From Marinobacter sp. Arc7-DN-1 (GTDB lineage: Bacteria > Pseudomonadota > Gammaproteobacteria > Pseudomonadales > Oleiphilaceae), in the NCBI RefSeq assembly GCF_003441595.1, contig NZ_CP031848.1:806001-870000 (forward strand): DNA of 64,000 nucleotides, given 5' to 3'. This document shows, one piece after another, positions 42,829 to 53,181 of the stretch. The notes beneath the pieces were generated by a model, which did not search any database, was not told the DNA's origin, and saw only the letters and a list, made by a program, of their open reading frames with translations. Made by a program: the position numbers and the translations under genes. Numbering within the stretch: position 1 is the first letter of the stretch; each line of letters begins with the position of its first letter.

Positions 42829-44079
42829 ATGAATGTCAGAAAAGTACTCTTTTCTGCTTGCCTGCTATTGCTGGCAAGTACCACCGTCTATGCCGAAACC
42901 CTGAAAATCGGGCTGAATTACCCGCAGACCGGCCGTTACAAAGACCAGGGGCTGCAACAGCGTCTTGGCGCCTTTCTGGCTGTTGACGAGATCAACAAGG
43001 CCGGTGGCGTTATGGGCCGGCAACTGGAGCTGGTGATCCGAAACACCCGGGGGGAACCTGGCCGGGGTGCCAAAAACACCGCAGAATTAATTGACCGTGA
43101 GGGCGTCCAGATGGTATTCGGCGGTGTCTCCAGCGCGGTAGCCATCGCCTCGGGCAAAGCGGCCCGGGATCGTAACCGGATCTACTTCGGCACCCTCACA
43201 TACTCGAACGCGACCACCGGCGCTGAAGGCCATTCCCACATGTTCCGGGAACCCTACAACGCCTGGATGACAGCCAGGGCCCTGAGCCATTACCTGAAAA
43301 CCAACCATCAGAACGACGATTATTTCTACATCACCGCCGACTACACCTGGGGCTGGTCGGTGGAAGAATCGGTCCGGAAGTTCTCTGGCACCGAAGACAC
43401 CGCACGCCACAAGGGTGTTAAAACTCCGTTCCCACGGGCCCTGATTACCGACTTCCGTGAGGCTTTGGAACAGGCGGAGGCAAGCAATGCCAAGGTTCTG
43501 ATGATGGTACTGTTCGGCAACGACATGGTGCGGGCACTGAACGTCGCCTATGAAATGGGGCTCACCAGCAAAATGCAGGTCGTCGTACCCAACCTGACCC
43601 TCGGCATGGCAAAGCAGGTCGGCCCCACCATCATGGAAGGAGTTGTAGGGGGATCGCCCTGGGTCTGGAATGCGCCCTACGAACTGAACCACCCCCGCGG
43701 CAAGGAATTTGTCGAAGCCTTCTCCAGGCACTACGAGATGCGCCCGTCAACCGCAGCAGCGTCTGCCTACAGCATCGTTTACCAGTACAAGGACGCCGTC
43801 GAGCGGGCAGGTACCACCGATACCGGCGCAATCATAAAGGCCCTGGAGGGACATCGGTACACCTTCCTGAAAGACGAACAGTACTGGCGGGAGTTTGACC
43901 ACCAGAACGTTCAGACGGTGTATGTGGTCAAGGTAAAACCAAGAAACACCGTCGTGGAGGACGAGTACAGTTCCGACTATTTCAGCATCATCGATTCCAT
44001 GCCCGGCGATCAGGCGGCCCAGACAAGGGAGGAATGGGAGGAGCGCCGGCGGGAGGCTGGCAAGCCCCCCCGGCTCTGA
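42829..44079 (+). CDS. Orphan periplasmic binding protein (Leu/Ile/Val/amide type)
   Basis: A 416-residue exported protein (signal peptide to VYA, about residue 22) with the type-1 periplasmic-binding fold of the LIVBP/UrtA/AmiC family: LKIGLNYPQTGRYKDQG, FLAVDEINKAGGVMGRQLELV, FGGVSSAVAIASGKAARDRN, and EGVVGGSPWVWNAPYE. No permease or ATPase genes are next to it, so it may serve a transporter encoded elsewhere or present ligand to a receptor. It is divergent from the chemoreceptor gene and downstream of an NtrC-like site. Ligand class (amino acid, amide or urea) is a family-based guess. Confidence 0.85.
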   Translation: MNVRKVLFSACLLLLASTTVYAETLKIGLNYPQTGRYKDQGLQQRLGAFLAVDEINKAGGVMGRQLELVIRNTRGEPGRGAKNTAELIDREGVQMVFGGVSSAVAIASGKAARDRNRIYFGTLTYSNATTGAEGHSHMFREPYNAWMTARALSHYLKTNHQNDDYFYITADYTWGWSVEESVRKFSGTEDTARHKGVKTPFPRALITDFREALEQAEASNAKVLMMVLFGNDMVRALNVAYEMGLTSKMQVVVPNLTLGMAKQVGPTIMEGVVGGSPWVWNAPYELNHPRGKEFVEAFSRHYEMRPSTAAASAYSIVYQYKDAVERAGTTDTGAIIKALEGHRYTFLKDEQYWREFDHQNVQTVYVVKVKPRNTVVEDEYSSDYFSIIDSMPGDQAAQTREEWEERRREAGKPPRL

Positions 44080-44084
44080 GCTTC

Positions 44085-44126
44085 ATCCTGAGCGGACTAT
44101 CAGAACAGGTAGTCCGTTGTCAGGAT
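44085..44126 (+). terminator. Hairpin terminator between the binding-protein gene and tpiA
   Basis: A two-part stem pairs ATCCTGA with TCAGGAT and CGGACTA with TAGTCCG around a ten-base loop, with a small internal bulge. It is followed by CTTTG, a short T-run on the plus strand. It lies between convergent genes. Confidence 0.65.
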
Positions 44127-44226
44127 CTTTGAACGACGCCGCCGTTACAAAACTGCTCAGACACGGCATTCTCCCCGGGAAAACTCTCTCTCGGCATCCA
44201 GCGTGTTGGCTGCATTTCTTTCTCCA

Positions 44227-45033
44227 TCAATTAGTATCGCATTCGCCTGCCAGAATGCCGGAAGCCTCAGCCAGCGCACCGGCGATAGTTCCGAATTCGT
44301 CCGCGTGCAGGGAGGCCCCGCCAATCAGCCCTCCATCCACATCGGCAAGGCTGAACAGTTCAAAGGCGTTTGCACTTTTGACGCTACCTCCGTAAATCAC
44401 CCGCAGTTCCTGGCTGATGTCATCGGACGCCTCTGGTGCATTGTTAGCTATGAATTGCCGGATTTGCTGATGTACCCTGGACACCTGCTCCGGCGTTGCG
44501 GTTTTGCCCGTACCGATGGCCCAGACCGGTTCATAGGCGATAATTCCGTTAGCCATGGCCGCCAGCCCCACCTCGCCAATGACCGCCTGGAGCTGCTGCT
44601 CGATAATCAGACCGGTGCGGTTTGACTCCCGATCTTCCAGGGTTTCGCCCACGCACAACACCGGAGCGACCCCGGCGCCGAGGACTGATCGGTAGCGGGC
44701 GGCGACTTCCTGGTTGCTTTCGCCAAACAGCAACCGGCGTTCGGAGTGACCCACCAGCACATAGCGGCACCCCATTTCCTGGAGCATGGTGGCGCTGACT
44801 TCCCCCGTGTAGGCTCCGGAGACAAACCCGGAGGCGTTCTGGGCTCCGAGCATGATGCCGGTGTAACCCAGCAGATCCCGGACCTGGAACAGGTAGGGAT
44901 AAGGGGGACACACCGCCAGATCAATCGACTTACGAAACTTCCTCAGGCGCGGCAGTACCCGCACCATCAGGGCCTGGTTGGCCTGAAGGCTGCCGTTCAT
45001 CTTCCAGTTTCCGATCAGAATCGGTTTTCTCAT
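44227..45033 (-). CDS. tpiA: Triosephosphate isomerase TpiA
   Basis: TpiA interconverts dihydroxyacetone phosphate and glyceraldehyde 3-phosphate. The 268-residue product carries the family motifs: IGNWKMNG with the phosphate/substrate lysine at residue 10-11, the catalytic histidine in LVGHSERR, the catalytic glutamate in AYEPVWAIGTGKTATPEQ, and the phosphate loop IYGGSVKSANAFEL. ATG at 45033 follows GGGAG; the frame to 45243 runs into enolase. It lies 22 bases after eno. Placement with enolase beside glycerol genes is unusual and implies that DHAP from GlpD is its main substrate here. Confidence 0.96.
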   Translation of the reverse strand: MRKPILIGNWKMNGSLQANQALMVRVLPRLRKFRKSIDLAVCPPYPYLFQVRDLLGYTGIMLGAQNASGFVSGAYTGEVSATMLQEMGCRYVLVGHSERRLLFGESNQEVAARYRSVLGAGVAPVLCVGETLEDRESNRTGLIIEQQLQAVIGEVGLAAMANGIIAYEPVWAIGTGKTATPEQVSRVHQQIRQFIANNAPEASDDISQELRVIYGGSVKSANAFELFSLADVDGGLIGGASLHADEFGTIAGALAEASGILAGECDTN

Positions 45034-45055
45034 GATGTTTCTCCCAAAAAGCGGT

Positions 45056-46375
<1,320 letters not shown>

Positions 46376-46406
46376 TCATTGTTGTTTGCGAATTATATTT
46401 TTTTGG

Positions 46407-46449
46407 ATAACGAACATAAACACTATATTAATATTCGTAAACGAACATC
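46407..46449. promoter_or_regulatory. GlpR-like operators in front of eno-tpiA
   Basis: ATTCGTAAACGAACAT (within 46430-46449) is an almost perfect match to the GlpR palindrome TTCG-N4-CGAACAT. A second half-site, ATAACGAACATAA, starts at 46407. The CGAACAT cores are 31 bases apart, about three helical turns, which suits cooperative binding. Confidence 0.72.
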
Positions 46450-46655
46450 ATCAATCGAAAACAACCGGTCGATCAGACAAATTTGATATGGAAACGAAAG
46501 TTAGCCCGTAACAGATTTGGTCAGTGGACCCGAAAGCGCGGGCCAAACGGTAGAAAAAGGGCCGGCAGGGCTCACCCCGGGAGGGGTTACCTTGAAATGC
46601 CTGAAAGGGGGGAACTATAAGCAACCGGCCAAAACCCACAGTGACAACGGTGCTC

Positions 46656-46692
46656 TGCCTGCCGCAACTGAAGGGTCCTGTTGCGGCAGGCA
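46656..46692. other. Long perfect inverted repeat after glpV
   Basis: A 13-bp perfect stem, TGCCTGCCGCAAC and its complement, encloses an 11-base loop. It lies 24 bases after the glpV stop. There is no T-run on either side, so it is more likely an mRNA-stabilising 3' hairpin or REP-like element than a simple terminator. Confidence 0.7.
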
Positions 46693-46716
46693 TTGCTCTT
46701 CAGGAATCAGCCCACC

Positions 46717-48459
46717 TTAGCGAGCCTCTTCCCAGGTTTTCAGCAGTTCGTCATAGGCAACGGTCTGGCCCTGCGGCTTCTCGTTTGCCAGCTTGGGCTT
46801 GGGCGCACCTGGCTGATCCAGCCAGTACTGCGGATCGCGGGGTTCGTTCAGCCTGGGACCGCAAGTCGGCATTACATTGGCGCGCTCAAGACGCTCCATC
46901 ACTCGATCCTGAGCTTCAGCGAGGCCGTCGAGAGCTTCCTGCGGAGTCGCTTCACCACTGGCTGCCTGGGCAATATATTGCCACCAGAGCTGAGCCAGCT
47001 TGGGATAGTCCGGTACGTTGGTGCCGGTTGGTGACCACTGGACACGGGCCGGGCTACGGTAGAATTCCACCAGACCACCCAGTTTCGGTGCCATCTCCGT
47101 CATAGCTTCAGACTCGATATCGGACTCACGGATCGGAGTCAGGCCCGCGATGGTTTTTTCCAGTGAAACGGTCTTGGCCACGGTGAACTGTGCATACAGC
47201 CAGGCGGCGAGGCGACGCTTCTGCGGAGTAGACTTCATGAAGGTCCAGGAACCTACGTCCTGGTAACCCAGCTTCATGCCTTCTTCCCAGTAGGGTCCGC
47301 GTGGAGACGGTGCCATACGCCACTTGGGAGTGCCATCCTCATTAACCACCGGCAGGCCGTCTTTGATCATGCTCGCGGTGAACGCAGTGTACCAGAAAAT
47401 CTGCTGGGCAATATTGCCCTGCGCCGGTACCGGACCCGCCTCCGAGAAGGTCATACCCTGAGCCTCTGGCGGCGCGTACTCCTCCAGCCAGTCAACATAC
47501 TTGGTGGTTGCGTATACGGCCGCCGGGCCGTTGGTGGCGCCACCGCGGCTGACGCTCGCCCCAACCGGGTGACATTCGTCAACGCGAATACCCCACTCGT
47601 CTACCGGCAGACCATTCGGCAGCCCCTTGTCACCGGCTCCCGCCATGGAGAACCAGGCATCCGTAAAGCGCCAGCCCAGGGACGGATCTTTCTTGCCATA
47701 ATCCATGTGACCGTATACGCGCTTGCCATCAATCTCTTTCACATGGACCGAGAAGAACTCGGCAATGTCTTCATAGGCGGACCAGTTCACCGGCACACCC
47801 AGTTCATAACCGTAAATATCCTTGAACTGCTTCTTCAGGTCCTCACGCTCGAACCAGTCCGCACGGAACCAGTACAGGTTGGCAAACTGCTGGTCCGGCA
47901 ACTGATAGAGCTTGCCATCGGGGCCAGTGGTGAAATCCAGACCAATGAAGTCTTCAAGATCCAACGTCGGCAGGGTCAGGTCCTTGCCTTCACCGTTTAT
48001 GATGTCATCAACCGGGAACACCTTACCGTACCGGAAATGCGTACCGATCAGGTCTGAGTCGTTAACCCAGCCGTCGTAGATATTCCGGCCTGACTGCATC
48101 TGGGTCTGCAACTTCTCGATAACATCGCCTTCCTGAATCAGCGTGTGGGTCAGATTGATGCCGGTAATTTCGGAGAAGGCTTTGGCCAGAACGTTGGATT
48201 CATATTCGTGGGTGGCAATGGTTTCTGAAACAACGTTGATATCCATGCCACGGAATTCCTTCGCAGCTTCGATAAACCACTTCATTTCTTCCATTTGCTG
48301 TTCTTTGGTCAGGGTTGACCGCTTGAAATCCTGATTCACCCACTTCTCAGCCGCATCAGTATACTGATCAGCGCTGACCTGCAGGCTCAAACCCAGCCCT
48401 ACAGCACCGATGGCGGCGCTCAGAAGCAGGGTTCCAGGATATTTATTGTTCTTGAACAT
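46717..48459 (-). CDS. glpV: Glycerol ABC transporter periplasmic binding protein GlpV
   Basis: A 580-residue exported binding protein (signal peptide ending VSA, about residue 30) of the large family-1 extracellular solute-binding type. It captures glycerol in the Rhizobium-type GlpSTPQUV system. Diagnostic blocks include FSEITGINLTHTLIQEGDVIEKL, DQQFANLYWFRADWFE and YGYELGVPVNWSAYEDIAEFF. ATG at 48459 follows GAGGT; the TTG at 48465 is not needed. Gene order glpS-T-P-Q-U-V on the minus strand matches Rhizobium leguminosarum. A GlpR-like site in the 224-base gap before it allows separate induction. A decayed paralogue lies at 61031-61770. Confidence 0.9.
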   Translation of the reverse strand: MFKNNKYPGTLLLSAAIGAVGLGLSLQVSADQYTDAAEKWVNQDFKRSTLTKEQQMEEMKWFIEAAKEFRGMDINVVSETIATHEYESNVLAKAFSEITGINLTHTLIQEGDVIEKLQTQMQSGRNIYDGWVNDSDLIGTHFRYGKVFPVDDIINGEGKDLTLPTLDLEDFIGLDFTTGPDGKLYQLPDQQFANLYWFRADWFEREDLKKQFKDIYGYELGVPVNWSAYEDIAEFFSVHVKEIDGKRVYGHMDYGKKDPSLGWRFTDAWFSMAGAGDKGLPNGLPVDEWGIRVDECHPVGASVSRGGATNGPAAVYATTKYVDWLEEYAPPEAQGMTFSEAGPVPAQGNIAQQIFWYTAFTASMIKDGLPVVNEDGTPKWRMAPSPRGPYWEEGMKLGYQDVGSWTFMKSTPQKRRLAAWLYAQFTVAKTVSLEKTIAGLTPIRESDIESEAMTEMAPKLGGLVEFYRSPARVQWSPTGTNVPDYPKLAQLWWQYIAQAASGEATPQEALDGLAEAQDRVMERLERANVMPTCGPRLNEPRDPQYWLDQPGAPKPKLANEKPQGQTVAYDELLKTWEEAR

Positions 48460-48590
48460 ATCCAACCTCGTTCGTCTTGTTTTGAGTAGAACGAATCACC
48501 GGGTGCTCCGTTCCGGTTGCATAGCGCTTTTGAGTCGCTATCCGTTGAAGCCGGAACCAATCAATGATCGATTCCGATCATACTTAAGAA

Positions 48591-48612
48591 AATAGTTCGT
48601 TTTCGAAATATT
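48591..48612. promoter_or_regulatory. GlpR-like operator before glpV
   Basis: ATAGTTCGTTTTCGAAATAT is a near-palindrome of the TTCG-N4-CGAA type, located between glpU and glpV. It suggests an extra promoter that raises expression of the binding protein above the other transporter parts. Confidence 0.65.
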
Positions 48613-48683
48613 TACAAGCCTTTTCTCGTCGTAATTTGCGCCCGGATGTTCGGTTTAACACAACACCCGGGCACAGCTTCCAT

Positions 48684-48959
48684 TCAGCCCCAGCGCAGCA
48701 GCACCAGAAGCCAGATCACGGAAACCGCCAGCGCGATCCAGAGCGTGATGTCACTGACTGCCAGGAAGGTCAGATGGATATACGCGGCGGAAAGCAGCCC
48801 GATAAAAAGCCGGTCCCCACGGGTGGTCGAGATCGGAAGGAACCCCTTCCGTTCCACGCAGGGTGAAACAATTTCGTAAACGGTCATAATCGCAAGAATC
48901 GTTGCAATCACAGCGAAGAAAATCGCCACGGACGGTGTCCAGTTCATCCACGCAAGCAT
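48684..48959 (-). CDS. glpU: Small membrane protein GlpU (DUF2160)
   Basis: The 91-residue product has three likely membrane helices: WTPSVAIFFAVIATILAIMTVY (about 7-29), FIGLLSAAYIHLTFLAV (about 52-68) and ITLWIALAVSVIWLLVLLRW. This matches DUF2160, which is encoded between the permease and binding-protein genes in Rhizobium-type glycerol clusters. Its role is unknown; it may assist the permeases. The gene starts 13 bases from glpQ. Confidence 0.88.
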   Translation of the reverse strand: MLAWMNWTPSVAIFFAVIATILAIMTVYEIVSPCVERKGFLPISTTRGDRLFIGLLSAAYIHLTFLAVSDITLWIALAVSVIWLLVLLRWG

Positions 48960-48972
48960 GTTCGTTCTCCTG

Positions 48973-49779
<807 letters not shown>

Positions 49780-49789
49780 CACAGTCTCC

Positions 49790-50656
49790 TTATTTTTCTT
49801 TGTCGGCGGCGGTGATGGCGGTAAAAAACAGCCATGAGATCAGCAGCACGATCAGGAAGTAGATCAGGGAGAAGGCTGCCGCCCGGCCCAGGTCGAACTG
49901 GCCGATGGCCATGGTGGTCAACGTCTGACTCAGGAAGGTGGTTGAGCTTCCGGGGCCACCGCCAGTCAGCACGAAAGGCTCGGTGTAAATCATGAAGCTG
50001 TCCATGAAACGCAACAGCACCGCAATGATCAGAACATTCTTCAGGCGGGGCAGCTGGATGTACCGGAATACGGCCCACTTGGAAGCACGGTCAATTTCCG
50101 CCGCCTGGTAGAAGGCTTCCGGTATGGCCCGCAGCCCGGAATAACACAGCAGGGCCACCAGTGGCGTCCAGTGCCAGACGTCCATCAAAAGCACCGTAAG
50201 CCAGGCGTCCAGGGTGTCGCCGGTGTAATTGTAGTCAAACCCAAGGGCGTTCAGGGCCCAGCCGAACAGGCCGATATCGCCGCGACCAAAGATCTGCCAG
50301 ATCGTGCCAACCACGTTCCAGGGAATCAGGAGGGGAATGGCCAGTAATATCAGGGCCAGGGACGCCTTGATACCCGATTTCGGCATCATCAGGGCAACCC
50401 CGATGCCGAGCGGAATCTGGATCAGCAGCACGGCGCCGGAAAAGATGAACTGTCGCAGGAGTGACTCCTGAAGCCGCTGGTCATGCAGAATGATTTCGAA
50501 CCATTCGGTACCAACGTAGTAGGCACTGCCAGGCCCGAAGATATCCTGAACCGAGTAGTTCACAACGGTCATCAAAGGAATCAGGGCCGAAAAAGCCACC
50601 AGCAGGAAGACCGGCAGCACCAGCCACCAGGCGCGGTTGTTAGGTGTCTTAACCAT
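49790..50656 (-). CDS. glpP: Glycerol ABC transporter permease GlpP
   Basis: A 288-residue MalF-like permease with six helices and the coupling motif EAFYQAAEIDRASKWAVFRYIQLPRL near residues 185-210. Its ATG overlaps the glpT stop by one base (TAATG), so translation is coupled. With GlpQ it forms the channel of the glycerol importer. Length and motifs are typical of binding-protein-dependent permeases. Confidence 0.92.
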   Translation of the reverse strand: MVKTPNNRAWWLVLPVFLLVAFSALIPLMTVVNYSVQDIFGPGSAYYVGTEWFEIILHDQRLQESLLRQFIFSGAVLLIQIPLGIGVALMMPKSGIKASLALILLAIPLLIPWNVVGTIWQIFGRGDIGLFGWALNALGFDYNYTGDTLDAWLTVLLMDVWHWTPLVALLCYSGLRAIPEAFYQAAEIDRASKWAVFRYIQLPRLKNVLIIAVLLRFMDSFMIYTEPFVLTGGGPGSSTTFLSQTLTTMAIGQFDLGRAAAFSLIYFLIVLLISWLFFTAITAADKEK

Positions 50657-51756
50657 TAGTCTTGCTCCTTGATCAGAAACTCATCCACGTAGAGCATCAG
50701 CCACTGGCTAGGGAAGGAAAGGTGCACGCGGGCGCCGATGTCAGCCTCGAAATCCTCACTCTGGCGCACTTTCAGGGTCTCATGGTCGAGCTGCACGGTA
50801 ACGATCTTGTAGGTACCCAGGTCCTCAATATCCAGAACCCAGGCTTCGTAGGTGTCATCGGAAGACTGGCCGGAAATCTCAACGAACTCAGGGCGGATAC
50901 CAACCTTGATGTTGTCGGTTTTCAGGCGTTTGAGCGCCTCCACCTTGCCGTTTTCCAGGGGCACCACCGTACTGCCAAAGCAGACACCGCTGGGGCAGCG
51001 CTGCACTTCAATCAGATTCATACCGGGGCTGCCGATGAAGAACCCGACAAAGGTGTGGTTGGGCCGCTCGAACAACTCCGTAGGGGTGCCGAACTGGACA
51101 ATCTGGCCGCCGTACATGACCGCAATCTTGTCAGCGAAGGTGGAAGCTTCCAACTGATCGTGGGTGACATACACCATGGTGATGTCGAATTGCTCATGAA
51201 TCTGCTTCAGTTTGCGCCGCAGCTTCCACTTTAGCTGGGGGTCGATCACCGTGAGCGGCTCATCAAACAGAATGGCGGATACGTCTTCGCGGACCAGACC
51301 ACGGCCCATGGAGACCTTCTGTTTCTCGTCCGCCGTGAGGTTCCTGGCCTTTTTGTAGAGCTTGTCTCCGATTTCCAGAACTTCCGCGATCTCATGAACC
51401 CGGGCCGCGATCTTGGAGGCAGGCACCTTGTTGTTCTTGAGAGGGAACGCCAGGTTATCGAACACTGTCATAGAGTCGTAAATGACCGGGAACTGGAATA
51501 CCTGTGCAATGTTACGGTCTCGCGGAGACAGTTCGTTGACTCGCTTGCCATCGAAAAGAACATCGCCCTCAGAAGGCTGCACCAGCCCGGAGATGATGTT
51601 CAGCATCGTGCTTTTTCCACAGCCCGACGGCCCCAACAGAGCGTAGGCGCCGCCTTTGTGCCAGACATGGTCCAACTGCCGGATGGCATAATCATCCGGC
51701 CCCTGCGGCGTATCGGTATAACTGTGGGCGAGTGATTTCAATTGAATTTCAGCCAT
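50656..51756 (-). CDS. glpT: Glycerol ABC transporter ATP-binding protein GlpT
   Basis: The 366-residue ATPase has Walker A GPSGCGKSTML near residue 40, Walker B AILFDEPLTVIDPQ, and a C-terminal TOBE-like regulatory domain (about 240-366). The ABC signature is degenerate: LTADEKQKVSMGRGL in place of LSGGQ. The same feature is, from memory, seen in Rhizobium GlpT and implies asymmetric ATP sites with GlpS. Note this is not the MFS glycerol-3-phosphate antiporter of E. coli that shares the symbol. Start codon overlaps the glpS stop by one base. Confidence 0.92.
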   Translation of the reverse strand: MAEIQLKSLAHSYTDTPQGPDDYAIRQLDHVWHKGGAYALLGPSGCGKSTMLNIISGLVQPSEGDVLFDGKRVNELSPRDRNIAQVFQFPVIYDSMTVFDNLAFPLKNNKVPASKIAARVHEIAEVLEIGDKLYKKARNLTADEKQKVSMGRGLVREDVSAILFDEPLTVIDPQLKWKLRRKLKQIHEQFDITMVYVTHDQLEASTFADKIAVMYGGQIVQFGTPTELFERPNHTFVGFFIGSPGMNLIEVQRCPSGVCFGSTVVPLENGKVEALKRLKTDNIKVGIRPEFVEISGQSSDDTYEAWVLDIEDLGTYKIVTVQLDHETLKVRQSEDFEADIGARVHLSFPSQWLMLYVDEFLIKEQD

Positions 51757-52850
51757 CAGATCGACCCTCGTGAAGCCCGGGATGGTGTGTGCACCAGTTG
51801 CTCGTTGTCATCGAAAACGAACAGTTTATTGATCGGCAGGTAAACCTTGATGGGGGCACCGGTGTGGTATTGGTGAACGCCCATCAGCTGCAACACCATT
51901 TCAAAGTGGCTGTTCTCGACATGCATGAAGGTTTCAGAACCACTGATGTCACTGAGTTCAACTTCCATCGACATTTCCAGATCGTCATCGCTGGCCGGAA
52001 CCAGGCCGATATGGCTGGGCCTGATACCGAACCAGTAATCACCCGGTTCGAGCCTGCGCAGCTCCTTGGTCAGGGCGTGGTGCGAATACTCGTCAAAAGT
52101 GACCTCGGTATCCGTGACCCGACCGCGAATCATGTTCATCGGGGGTTCACTGAACAGTTGTGCGGCCAGGGTGTTCACCGGTGCCCGGTACACGTCCATC
52201 ACCGGTCCGTTCTGAACAACCCCGCCGTCATGCAACAGGGTGGTAGTGCCCCCCAGCGCAAGCGCTTCGTTCGCCTCCGTGGTTGCATACACAGCAATGC
52301 ACTGACGCTCTCGGAACAGTTCCCGTAACTCGGCCCTGAGTTCTTCGCGCAACTTGTAATCAAGGTTTACCAGAGGCTCATCGAACAGAACGAGGGTGGC
52401 GTCTTTTACCAACGCCCGGGCCATTGCCGTGCGCTGCTGCTGACCACCGGACAGCTCCAGGGGATACCGTTTCAACAGCGGATCAATCTGGAGCATGGCC
52501 GCCGTTTCCTTTACCCGGCGATCAATTTTTGACTCGGCCATTTTTGCCAACCGCAGGGGCGAAGCGATATTTTCGTAGACAGTCAGGTTGGGGTAGTTGA
52601 TGAACTGCTGGTAGATCATCGAGATATTGCGGTCCTGTACGCTCTGCCCTGTTACGTCCTTTCCGTTGTAGATCAAACGGCCAGTATCGGGCTTGTCCAG
52701 CCCGGCCATCAGTCGCATCAGAGAGGTTTTTCCGGCGAGTGTCCGGCCGAGCAGAACGTTAAAAGAACCCGCCTCAAAGGTGAGGTTCGCATCCCGGATG
52801 TAGTCGACGCCGTCAACCACACGGGAGAGATTCTCCAGTGTTAAAGACAT
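51756..52850 (-). CDS. glpS: Glycerol ABC transporter ATP-binding protein GlpS
   Basis: A 364-residue ATPase and first gene of the glycerol transporter operon. Walker A reads GRTLAGKTSLM (threonine and alanine replacing the common SGSGKS), the signature LSGGQQQRTAMARAL is canonical, Walker B is LVLFDEPLVNLD, and a TOBE-type domain follows. The H-loop region reads VYATTEANEALAL, so the histidine usually found there is absent. ATG at 52850 follows AAGGAAGG; the open frame reaches 52928. One base overlap (TGATG) couples it to glpT. The promoter region upstream carries a GlpR-like site. Confidence 0.92.
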   Translation of the reverse strand: MSLTLENLSRVVDGVDYIRDANLTFEAGSFNVLLGRTLAGKTSLMRLMAGLDKPDTGRLIYNGKDVTGQSVQDRNISMIYQQFINYPNLTVYENIASPLRLAKMAESKIDRRVKETAAMLQIDPLLKRYPLELSGGQQQRTAMARALVKDATLVLFDEPLVNLDYKLREELRAELRELFRERQCIAVYATTEANEALALGGTTTLLHDGGVVQNGPVMDVYRAPVNTLAAQLFSEPPMNMIRGRVTDTEVTFDEYSHHALTKELRRLEPGDYWFGIRPSHIGLVPASDDDLEMSMEVELSDISGSETFMHVENSHFEMVLQLMGVHQYHTGAPIKVYLPINKLFVFDDNEQLVHTPSRASRGSI

Positions 52851-53031
52851 AGGCCTTCCTTTTTGTTCTTGTGGAAACGCATTCCGGGCCCGCATCGTCA
52901 GCCCCGGAAATTCGATTTCGAATCTCAATACGCAAAGCCTGTACCAGCTTTTACGCTACTCCAGGTATATTTACCTATCCTTCTGTTTTTACAACTAATT
53001 TTACTAAACCATAATTTCTCATTCGAAAATT

Positions 53032-53053
53032 ATAATGTTCGTTTAGCAACACT
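53032..53053. promoter_or_regulatory. GlpR-like operator upstream of glpSTPQUV
   Basis: ATAATGTTCGTTTAGCAACA carries a perfect left half (ATGTTCG) and a degenerate right half of the GlpR palindrome. A second weaker element, CATTCGAAAATTATAA, starts at 53020. The site lies 180 bases from glpS. Confidence 0.6.
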
Positions 53054-53062
53054 TTGTGCAAA

Positions 53063-53132
53063 TTGAACATTGACGTGAACAGCTTTTGCACAGATGATTG
53101 AACACTTGTCAGCTCGGAGTTGAACAGCTGTC
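53063..53132. repeat. TTGAACA repeats before the sigma-54 activator gene
   Basis: TGAACA occurs four times, beginning near 53064, 53076, 53099 and 53121. The last two belong to longer direct repeats TTGAACA-N2-TGTC (53098-53110 and 53120-53132) whose starts are 22 bases apart, two helical turns. They may be binding sites for the activator itself. Confidence 0.6.
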
Positions 53133-53181
53133 CGGAGGATGTGGCGGCAAAAACAACAAACGAACACGAGAGCGCGGACTG

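Larger units (their letters stand above)
52851..53181. promoter_or_regulatory. Divergent promoter region glpS / sigma-54 activator
   Basis: This 331-base gap contains a GlpR-like site (53032-53053) closer to the middle and a set of TTGAACA repeats on the side of the activator gene. No canonical GG-N10-GC sigma-54 promoter is visible. No additional gene is supported. Confidence 0.6.

Noticed and set aside
46656..46692. Intrinsic terminator of the glp transporter operon
   Set aside because: The stem is perfect, but neither strand has a T-run after it.
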